From positions 34,111,648-34,175,647 of the forward strand of contig NC_092673.1 of assembly GCF_964355755.1 (NCBI RefSeq): a stretch of DNA of 64,000 bases. The letters are read 5' to 3'. The stretch comes from Antedon mediterranea. Its lineage: Eukaryota > Echinodermata > Crinoidea > Comatulida > Antedonidae. The notes under the pieces are model-generated. The model saw nothing but the letters and a program-made list of their open reading frames with translations, was not told the DNA's origin and did no database searches. Both the position numbers and the translations under genes were made by a program. This document shows positions 13,434 to 23,800 of this stretch, one piece after another; positions within the stretch are counted from its first letter, which is position 1; each line of letters begins with the position of its first letter.

Positions 13434-13602
13434 ATTTTTTCACTAGAGGCGAATATATTCGCGCGAATCGAACATTTCTAAAATTCTTATTTGTTGCGTA
13501 TTTTTTTAGTATTTTTTCAGGTCACACAAAAAGTAGATGAAAATATAAATACGCATGCGCATTAGTCAACACTTAAACAAATAAATTCGTCTAGTGGAAA
13601 AA
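13434..13602. mobile_element. Foldback element, family E (~170 bp)
   Basis: Left end ttttttcactagaggcgaat and right end ataaattcgtctagtggaaa are imperfect inverted repeats. No coding capacity and no clear target duplication. Confidence 0.5.
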
Positions 13603-14317
13603 TTTACAAAGCTTTACAAAACCGAAATCGAACAAAACATGGTATACCTAATTCTTTAACTTGATAGTTTGTATCTCGTTGAGATTGACGCATAATGTAG
13701 AACTCGATCAAGACCCTGATTTATAAGACACAATATTTACAGTCAAGAACTTGGTGACGTATATGTCATAAATTTCGAAATATCTAACGTGTTTCTTGTC
13801 TTGAAATATTACTTTTCATTTAATAAATACATCTAAAGTGTTGGAATGATTAACGATTTAACTGTGTAATAATAAATTATTCAATCGCCCATTGTTAATT
13901 AGTTCCGATATAGATATGTATTTACAACAGAATAGTAAAAGTATCATAACATAGTGCACAGTTATGAACAAAATGTGCTTTAAAGTTTACGCGCTAGATG
14001 GAAATGGCAGTTCCATGTTTAAAAACCTTATTTCTTTTGTAAAAATTAGTAATGTTTTATATTAAATATAGACATTTTCTATTTTAAAAAATGTTACAGT
14101 GTACCTTTAAACATAATGTTTTGGATTATATTTACAGTCTTTAGCATGTTTTTTTTTATAACGGTTAATGAACATCCGGGTTCGTCCGAATTGTTGCAAT
14201 AACTCAATACCGAATGGAACCACATGGAAGGCATTGTAAATGTGCTTATTTGTTTTTAGATGACTGCCATCTCAGAGAGACATTGAAATAGCCTAGTACA
14301 ATTTATGTTGTCGCGAT

Positions 14318-14552
14318 AAAAAAAATACTGCACAACCCACAGAGGTGGTATTAAGACTACGGTTATAAGATCTTTGGCACAAACAGTTCATTTAGTACAT
14401 TTTGTGTTGTCGCGATATACACGTGTGAACCTCGGGCCCCGCAGGGATCTGATTTACAGTACGTTAGAATACTTGATTAAAAATACTGCACAAACCAAGG
14501 AGGTTAAGCCTTCGACAATATAAGATATTAGGAACAAACAGTTCAATAGCAC
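14318..14552. repeat. Diverged tandem duplication
   Basis: aaaatactgcacaacccaca to gcacaaacagttcatttag (14322-14396) is repeated in decayed form at 14479-14550. Between them lies gtgtgaacctcgggccccgc, closely similar to the sequence at the right end of the 79/82-bp satellite (near 2563-2588). Confidence 0.5.
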
Positions 14553-14640
14553 GTTTAAAAAACGTACAAGAAGTTGCATTAATAAACCGCAATCCTATTT
14601 TACGCAAAGGTGAAAACGTGTAAAATATGAAACGGTGCAA

Positions 14641-15018
14641 ATGGTCTTCGATATATGTACATCGAGCCATGACCAAGCTATTAAATCACCAGCGATCTTT
14701 AATGAGAGTGGAAATAGTTGCTATTTGACTAATGCAATTAAAATGCTACGCCTTGTAATGTCCAATTCAACTGTAATCAATTTCTCAATGTCTCTCGCTG
14801 ACTTTGACAAGCAACTACGTAACATATACTGTATATCAATGGGCATTAAATATGTATTAATTGTAGTAATGCTGTTAAATGCCTATGTGTGCATTAAAAG
14901 AAAGAAAGTGCGGTTGCAGTGGTACTATAACCTGTCCAGTTCGCTTGAATTTATGTTTACAAAGTGCCAAGAGTGCAACGACGTCAAGATATGCGATATA
15001 GAAAGTTTTATTTTTTAA
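14641..15018 (+). CDS. Unrecognised open frame with one membrane segment
   Basis: An uninterrupted frame of 125 codons from ATG to TAA. It has a hydrophobic stretch (GIKYVLIVVMLLNAYVCI) followed by KRKKVRLQW and a cysteine pair (CQEC), and four NxS/T sequons before the membrane segment. I recognise no family. Its length exceeds most chance frames in this AT-rich DNA, but there is no splice, promoter or homology support. It may be an exon, a decayed element gene or chance. Confidence 0.2.
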   Translation: MVFDICTSSHDQAIKSPAIFNESGNSCYLTNAIKMLRLVMSNSTVINFSMSLADFDKQLRNIYCISMGIKYVLIVVMLLNAYVCIKRKKVRLQWYYNLSSSLEFMFTKCQECNDVKICDIESFIF

Positions 15019-15419
15019 CGATATACTTTTTTAGGATCCTTTTTTTTAACTTGAGTTTTAGGGCATAATAATAATAAATAACTATAGGCCTATGGATACC
15101 TTTGCGCCGACCAGTATATTTCTCAATTCCGATTTGGATATTATAGAATTTAAGAAAAACATAACGACAAACATTTATCTAAAGGTCCAGCAGATGCGGT
15201 TTCGTTCTTAGAATGGATGATGTTTAAATAAACAAGAGTATGTTTTATATCTATTAATTTTAAAGAATGAGATTACACGAGTTGAACAACATACCTTAGA
15301 CATTCAAAGTCTTAATAAAAATGTCATCATGTTAATTGAATTCTTTTCAGGTCTACAGTCTATTTATATAGACAGGTATATTTTAGGAAGAGTGTACTAT
15401 TTTTTTTTTAAAGAAGGGT

Positions 15420-15580
15420 ATGGAAACTACGTAACGAAGAGAGCAAAGCAAAACGCAAGGACGTAATAATAAGCGCAACGCAGCCAATCACAAGCGATGA
15501 ATTATTCGAATCGCCACTTGTCATTGGTCAGATCACTTGCGTTGCGCTTACAGTACGTCCTAGTGGAAACCAAGCTTTAA
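15420..15580. mobile_element. Family A foldback MITE
   Basis: Contains aacgcaaggacgtaataata, then caatcacaagcgatgaatta, and ends cagtacgtcctagtggaaac followed by caagcttta. The right half mirrors the left. The left terminus is decayed. Confidence 0.7.
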
Positions 15581-16408
15581 GAGGAATAGTTAAGGGATTC
15601 GTTATATTCGTATAGCAATTTGCGTAAAAAAAGAAAAAAAAAAAAAAAAAAAAAAATAGGGATGAATATCTGTTTCTGCAAACACAAAAATTTCTGTTGT
15701 GATAGCTTCTACAAATATCCCAATTTGTAATTACAACGCATATGCCGGCATTGATCATGCGCAGATGTTTGTTATTCTCCACTTCTTCATACTTGTTACC
15801 ATGGAAAAACTTGATTCCTCTATGTTGGTACCATGTTGAAAAGTTCCATATATGGAATTTCACCTAAAAATGTCGTAAATGTTTAATTTGTGATAGAAAT
15901 GTGATTGGCATCATTTATTGTATTTAGGCCTATTTCATTCGGTTGTTTACAACTATTATTTAATCTGTGCGACTTAATGCTTAAATATAAATTCTTGCTT
16001 CTGGTGAATTTACCTCGTAAAATATATTTACAATCAGTTTGTGTTGATATTGAAATTGGTTGGTGTAAACGGCACACTTTAGTTCCCTTAGGAATTCTAA
16101 AAATGATCCAAGTCTAAACACATATCGGAAGTCACGTAAAACATTCTTTCTTCAGCTAATCTGTACAAAGTCCTACCTATTCTAAAAGTGAGTTCTTCAA
16201 AGAACTTTATGTCTTTATTTTTTTCTCGTTTTTGACGCACACATCACTTTTATTTAGATTAATATCATCGTAGTCATGTCATCATCATAATGTGTAGGCT
16301 TAATTCAAGTAAAAATGTTTTAGTCTCAAAGATTATAGACAATGTCTTATTTAAGTCAAAGATGCCAGGTAGAATGCTATCCTGAGATGAATTGTAGTAA
16401 TTAGTACT

Positions 16409-16500
16409 TTTTTTTTTTTTTATTTATTATTAATTTATACAAAATTTTAATTCGTATGGACCAGAGATTCCGAAATAAAAGATTGAATGAATGAATGAAA
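16409..16500 (+). mobile_element. 3' end of a non-LTR retrotransposon
   Basis: The sequence gtatggaccagagattccga then aataaaa and a (GATTGAATGAATGAATGA)-type tail has the look of the 3' terminus of LINE-type elements, which often end in a short tandem repeat. Only the tail is present, with no reverse transcriptase frame upstream. Confidence 0.45.
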
Positions 16501-17242
16501 ATCTTCATATTATTTTCATTATCAGTAATTACCACATTTTTGTTATTTTCTATTTTTTTTATCATTAAAATTTATCAACTTCATCAGTGGTAGGCTTAGG
16601 CCTATAACAATATTACATTTTTATAAATTCACTTTATATTCCATGTTACCTCTTTTTTCTTGTAGTTTTCTATACTACACTTGCAAAAGGAGATTAACAA
16701 TCAAAACAAAAGTTCCAACTGCATCGTTAACTTTCTCTTTCCAAGCATCGTTATAAGATATATAATGTCTTTATGATTATCATTAATAAATATTAATTTA
16801 AACATATTTTAAACGGAAGTAACGATTTGTGAGATTTTTATTTTCATTTTTTCATTGTAGAACGCTTATTATACAATTTATATGTACAAGATAAAACATA
16901 TACAAATCATAACAAAGCAGTACCGGTAACTCGTATCACAGTAAAAAAAATTTTCTGAACTTTATTTATTTACCATCTTACCAGTCTTATATATTATGTT
17001 GAAATGAAATGTAAAAGCCGCGTTCACACAATTGAGTTAAGCGTAGAACAATCATATCCGAGTTGCAATGATGATCGTAAGTGCTCGTTTTAATTGAGAA
17101 TTTAATTACTCCTGTCGTTAACTCCAAGAATCTCCGATGTACTTCCAATATATCTCTGGTAGTAAAGTAAAAGTATATTACTAAATATTACTAATATTAT
17201 ATTACTACTAATAAATATGATTTTCATTTCGTGTGGTCAACT

Positions 17243-17316
17243 ATGGCCAGTGTTCTGTTATTATCGATAACCGCTCAGACACTCGACCCGTCCTATTTAT
17301 ATTTCATTAATTTCAG
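17243..17316 (+). other. Possible signal-peptide exon (alternative nAChR exon 1)
   Basis: MASVLLLSITAQTLDPSYLY, then FINF, is followed by donor AG|GTCAGT in phase 2. It would splice in frame to the second acceptor at 17758 (AG|T, S, then EHKRL). MASVLLLSITA looks like a short signal peptide. It competes with the 140-nt exon model and is only one of two options. Confidence 0.25.
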
Positions 17317-17654
17317 GTCAGTCTCTGGTCACTAAGGTTCAATTTGTGTTGTCATAACTTCACAGCTACGAATCGGACAAGAAACCTTGTCTGACACTTA
17401 TAATTTCATAATTATTGACCTGATGGACTAAATGATTGTATGAATACTATGTTTGATTGCTCCTTGATGGACCACGTGACAGAAGACAAATTCAAAGACG
17501 AATTGCAAACATACGTATGAAACCATTTCTCATGAGAGAAATTGAATACATAATCTTCAGATTACAATCAATGTTAACAGCCCTTTCACACGTAATGAGT
17601 ATTCGGCAAACCAACTGTTTGGCTGAATTGGTACCAATCTTGAAGACCCTTTTC

Positions 17655-17800
17655 CATTTTAACCTCCATGTTTCATCGCTTCCAGTTAAACGGGAAGTGT
17701 TGTCCACATTATTAATTCGTTACGTATATCATTTTCCTCCAGGTTTCGTCGCTTCCAGTGAACACAAACGACTACGGGAAGTGTTGTTCACGGATTACGA
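17655..17800 (+). repeat. Partial tandem duplication of the nAChR acceptor and exon start
   Basis: cctccatgtttcatcgcttc at 17670 matches cctccaggtttcgtcgcttc at 17737. The match continues through gggaagtgttgtccac and gggaagtgttgttcac. The upstream copy has lost the first acceptor AG and most of the coding match. Confidence 0.7.
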
Positions 17801-17882
17801 CGTGTCTGTAAGGCCCGTTATTAATTCATCTGACCCTACAGTTATTGATCTACAATTTTTCGTCGCTCAGGTGCTAGACGTG
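17743..17882 (+). CDS. nAChR coding exon (mature amino terminus)
   Basis: 140 nt, entered in phase 1 (G|GT) after the acceptor at tttcctccag and ended by donor gtaagt. It encodes SSEHKRLREVLFTDYD, then VRPVINSSDPTV and the end VAQVLDV, the usual start of the ligand-binding domain, with an N-glycosylation sequon (NSS). A second AG at 17758 would give a 124-nt exon in phase 2, so the exact start depends on which first exon is used. Confidence 0.85.
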
Positions 17883-20800
17883 GTAAGTATATCAGCTAGT
17901 AAATCAATGTGACATAGTTTGGCACATTTTGCGTGTCATAAGATATTTCACTTCTTTCTGTAAAAATTTAGTTCAAGAAAATACTTTTGACAAACGGTGC
18001 AATGAGCCTTTATTTTGTATTACTTTAATCAAATAATCATTAAAAATTTTTATTTATCTTAATTATTAATTTTATACAATTCACTAATCTTCTTCAGTTT
18101 TTCAGGATTAGGCCTATTTTAAGGAAAAATATCAAATGTCATAATTTTAACGTATATTTTTTCTCCCCTTTATGCCCGATTACTGTATGCATTTACGCCA
18201 TTAATTAATCACGCATAACAGATTGTAACTAGCGCCATCACAGTATAAAAACATACATACTCATCTACCCGTACTCGCAATGCACGGTGTGTATCATTCT
18301 TGCTATGCAGCTATACATTTATGCATTACGTCATACTATAAATAAATCTCGCATTTAAACGGAGGGTAACTAGTAATAATAGCATAATAATAAATATTTA
18401 TGAGTCGAATGAGGACAATATTTCGACGCGCTTGAATACAGTGATTGTTATTCGTTGCTGCTGCATTGCATTTGACTTCAATGTCGCATGTTTTCTTAGA
18501 CACTTTTATATCACCATACGTGGATTAGGAAATTCTCATTTCGAGCATAGTTAGGCCTATTTGAGCTCACCCGTTAAATTCACGTGACCTACCCTTATAT
18601 TGACCTTTTCGCGAGCTTTTAAATAACCGCAGTTAAGGTAATCCTTCAAAATAGAGACGAGAAAGTAGGCTTTAAACAGAATAAACCTTTACGTGGTTTT
18701 TCGTTTATTTTTATAATTTCTATTTATGCTTTGATAAAATATTACACGACAATATTACACTGCAAAAACAGTGTGGAGCTTTTAAACACGTATAGTGTTT
18801 AGTGTGTTTAAAACCTAAATGTGTTTATAGCTATAATGTTGTTTTACTCCACTCGTTAAGCAGTCAACAATAATAGCTAAATCTGTGGAAAAGATGGGTA
18901 CAAAATACATGTTTAAGATCTAAACACTATTTTAACAGTGTATTTTTACTATTATATAATTACCTCTTTGTTTCTCCCTTGTTTGAATCCTGCCGAAACA
19001 ATGTTTTTCCCTCACTTACTTATTCGACTAATGTTTTTTGTAATTTTGGCATTAGGGCACTCTAATGTCAACACCTCTTTAGAATTACACGTGAAATTAC
19101 AAGAATTAGCCCAATATTGACCCCTTTGCCACACGGTAATCCCCTATTATGATAATCATTAATATAGACAAACAGTAATCTCAGCAACACTTGCGTTTAG
19201 ATCTACTGGCGTCGACTTACGAATATCATCCCAATATGACCTTTTCAACACATTAATAGCCACCGTTTTTTTATACCTAATCCAGAAACTATTATGATAA
19301 AAGAACTAAATGCAATGGTTCCATGTTTCTTAAATCTAATATTTTGTATAAGCAAAGCTACATGACTGTTCTTTAATATGATGTAATCCAAAGGTATCCC
19401 CCAAAACAAACATTACGTGGCCCAGATGATCCTAAATATATTCTAAAAATTAGGCCTAGAGAGACAAAAGCGTTGATTTTTATATTATTTTTAAAAGGAA
19501 AATAATCTCAAACAATTTTAGTTACTCAATTGTGACCGCGTTTCATGTTACCAATCGGTGAAACGTGTGACAATATGGACAACATTGTCAATAATTAATT
19601 GATTAATTTACACAACCGATGAGTTGTACCTGATTTGATTGACTAATAAGTTGTGTGAACGAGTCAAACTAGGCGTGTGACAGCCATATACCGCCGTGTA
19701 CGCTAATATAACTGGGAAGAAATCGTAAGAGGGAACCTGGGCTACGAATAGCTGATTATTTTACCGAATCTACCATTTTTCTAGTAGCATTTATAGGCGA
19801 AGAATTGTTATTCTATGACAGATGTATACGTTACCCTCCTTTAAAAATAATGTTGAAACACATACTGCATGACGCTTTATCATGGAAGGTAATGCCATAT
19901 CTGTAGACACTATGGAGTCGGGTTATCCATAAGATTATTAACCCCGCCCCCTCTACACCACCAGCTTCTTTTCCAACCCAACCTCTACCCTATCCAGCCT
20001 CTTATCTAACCCAACCTCTGTCCCCACCCAGCCTCTTCTCCAACCCAAAATCTACCCTCACCCAACCCATCCGGTCCACCCAACCTCTACGCCCAGTCAA
20101 CCTCTTCCCCAACCGTTATCGACCTTAGAAAGCGTTTCTTTGCGACCGTGTTTACATCCGAAAAATTAATGACAACACGGTCTTTTCGTTTATTTACATT
20201 CATTTATTGACAACTTTTCCCGGATTAATCTCGTTATTTCTTTCTTAGAAGAGAAGATTATATATATATATATTTAAAAAATCTAATATGATGCCCTTAC
20301 GTAAATGTATATATAGATTCGTTTTTATTGATAATAATGAGTCTACTAACGCATTTCTGTACTGTTCGATCCGACCTAATTTTCTTTGCAAACTCGATAG
20401 GGAGATTTACGATACAAAGATTGTGGTAAGTTTATCCTGCAAATCAGCCGATCACAAACAATCATAAAACTCATTTAATGCGGCTTTGATTGGACATTTT
20501 TCACTTGCTTATTTTTAAAGTACATTCATTACATTCATAATGTTTATACAGGTGATCTGTAAATACTGACGGGAAACATTAAGAGTGCAACGTATTGTAC
20601 TTTGATTATTGCAGTGTAACATTCGGTATTGGCGGCATAAAGTGTCAACTTATAGTCTGCCGTTAAATCCGTGACCTGAATAATAATTCCAGTTGATATT
20701 GAACGGTCTAATTATGATTTTAGCTCCAGCTAAACAGACGACGAAATAAGGCTTGAAATTCCTGTGCGCAGATGTTCCAGATCTTATGAAAAGTACGAGG

Positions 20801-23800
20801 GCCCACACGTGTCGTCATGACATTTCATACCCAAGAGCACTTATCGGGATTACATATCGCCAGCTGATTTGCTATCTCTAACACGATCTTGTAATTTTTT
20901 ACGTGTACTATCGCTCGTTATAAATTTCTCCTAAACCGTTCTTTAACAAAATATTTGAGATGTGCATGTCTTGTGTAAATAAACAATATTATACGCAATG
21001 GCGTAGATAATTAAATATCTATTAAAACGCCGATAGACACATGGCTGGCTGAGGCCCTCCCCACATCATATAATTTATATACCGTAATATAAACAAAACA
21101 TTAAAGATGTATTGTCCCCCCTGAAAAATAATTTTATATATTTGTTTTTAATATGTTATTTTAATGTAACATAATAGTTATCCACTTTGACTAAAAAGTG
21201 GATCTAAAAAAATGTATTTACCTGAAAAAACTGTAATTTTAAGCCCAAAATGGTCAAATTGCCAGCCAATGGATTATATTGTTTTTTTATAAGTGAAACA
21301 TTATTGTTTCTGGTTTTTTTTCTACGGAAGTGAAGCTTTTTTAAAACTTCAAAATAACCTATTCAAAGTAGTAATGTTTACATTGCAACTATTGTGTTAC
21401 TTTGCAGGATGAACGACGAGAAACATTTAAGATAAACGCATGGCTAACTATGGTAAGTTTCAGAATGTTAAGATACCTGAAATATTACCTAGACATACAC
21501 TCGTCATCATTTTTATTTACCCGTTTACACCACCTAACAAAACGCGTTTTAAACATACCGGAGCAGACAGGGCAAACTCCAGAGTTTTTCTATAGGCGAT
21601 GTAATGTGTGGAAGTGTTATACCTAACTCTAATCTGAGCGAAGTTTATCAATCTAATTTTCGGATTGGGCATTTGTTCTGACAATTGCAATTTCTATCTC
21701 TCATAAGACAATATCATACGTAAAATGTTAGAAATTGTATTCAAGGAGCCCTCCTTTAAGTGAACACAAACAATGAACATGTTCATGCCGGTAATACAAT
21801 AGACTCCCCGTAGCCATGACAATTTGTAACTCTGTAACTATTTTACTTGGTTAAAATTAGGGCTTTTTAAACATGTTAATGTCTGTATATGTTTATTATT
21901 GCTATTCACAGCGATGGATTGACGAATACCTTCGTTGGGATCCAGAAGATTACAATGGTGTATTTAATTTCAAAACCTCAAATGAAAAAGTATGGATGCC
22001 AGATTTGTGGCTGTACAATAAGTGAGTATCGACGTACATGCGCACTAATTTCCATTCGAATAGTTTTTGAATATTTCGATATAATTTGTTTCGGTAACAA
22101 TATTCAAAATCTGTCTACATAGGAACACGTTTTGTACATACCGTGCGCGTTCAAACTCTGATGAAAATGGTACACGTTCAGTACGCACTCGATCAAATGC
22201 TGATTATATAGTGTTTTGTACGCGCGCGTTCAAATGCTGATATAATGGTACATTGTACGCCCGCGTTAAAATATTGATTAAATGAACATGTTTTGTACGC
22301 GCGCGTTCATATATTGCTTAAATGATACACGTTTTGTACTCGCGCGTTCACATGCTGATAAAACTAGTACACGTTTGTGTCTCTTCGTAGGGTACTGATA
22401 ATTGATAATTAAGTGCGTTGAAGCCAAAAATATCATTATTTTGGCCATAATTTGCTTTGATTGTCATAATATTTCTACAAAAATCTCTTCAATCTCAGCA
22501 TTATAAAGGCTATTTCTTCTTTAATAAGATGACAATTCGGATATTAGATGATATGTAACTAAACAGGATTTTATTGTAGATACGCTTTTCGTATACTGCA
22601 TATATAATACATAATGTGTCAATAATATTGTTCGTATAGAAACATTATACTTTCAAAGAACAAAGAAACTATGAAACATAACTCATTCTAGGTTTTATGG
22701 TGAAATTCTATCGGAAAAAATGTTATAGTATTGGTGACATAATTTGCCATTATTTTATGCATAATATGTATTTTTTAATATTATGATGTTGTCTTTCGAT
22801 TTAATTATCATATAATTATTATTTATCATTTCATAATTGTAAAGAAATCCTAAACTTTAGTAGTATTGCTAAAATAAACGGCAAACGAAAAGAAAATACC
22901 TGAAAAAGATTCGAACCTGAAATTAATATATTTTTACTTTTGTTATCATTTATTTTTTTATAAATATGTATCATTATTGATGTCTTTATTCCGATCTCTT
23001 ATCACATTAATTTTTTTTATTTATGCTATGATAATAATAATTATTATCATTATAGTAGGCCTATTGTCTTTATGTTCGTCCCTTATGTAATATATAATTT
23101 TACGCATGATTGATTCTAATTTTAAACAACTAAATTAAGACTGCAATGCGTACCATTTTATAGAATGCAATTACTATTATATATCTAATTATCAAGACGA
23201 CGTGCAAGTTAAAATAAATCAGGCAGAAAAAAATGACTGTATTAATATGGTAAAGAAAATGTAAAATTATGTCACCTTATTATTTTTTAAGCCGAATCTA
23301 TTAAAGAACTAATGTACACGCACCTCCTCCTACCCATCAACAAACTTCCACCATCTCCTCCGAAACACAAAAACACAAATGTATCGTAAATAGAATAAAT
23401 TAGTCTACTGTTATAGGTTCTAAACTGTGTTTCGAATTAAAATTAGTAACAACAAATATTTTGGTCCATGGTGTTTCATACGTAATAATACAATATGTGC
23501 TATAGCATACAATCACAAATATCGAAACTGCGACTCGTGGACTAAAGCTCTGTCAACACTATCAAACTTTATCTGACATGTGCCCATATATGGACATTAT
23601 GATATCATATCACTACCATATTTGGGCACATCACACTTTTTTGTCAAACTAGTTTGATAATGTAGACAGAGCTTAAGCATTAAAAAAAAGACAATAAACA
23701 GTGACTTGGGGCAAGTCTAAGTCGGGCGTCCATGGTTTAAACATCGTGCCAATGTTTACCATAATAATAATTACAATATTTCTAGGCCTAGTATAAATTT

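Larger units (their letters stand above)
15019..17242. other. Intergenic DNA upstream of the receptor gene
   Basis: Holds a family A foldback copy, a long A run at 15626-15656 and a LINE-type 3' end at about 16409-16500. No exon recognised. Confidence 0.4.

Noticed and set aside
18938-19120. Hydrophobic frame resembling a signal peptide inside an nAChR intron
   Set aside because: It lies downstream of the exon that encodes the mature amino terminus, so it cannot be the receptor's first exon. It has no supporting splice site.
22905-22920. Isolated B-box-like gattcgaacc (minus strand)
   Set aside because: No A box or cloverleaf in the neighbouring sequence on the proper side.
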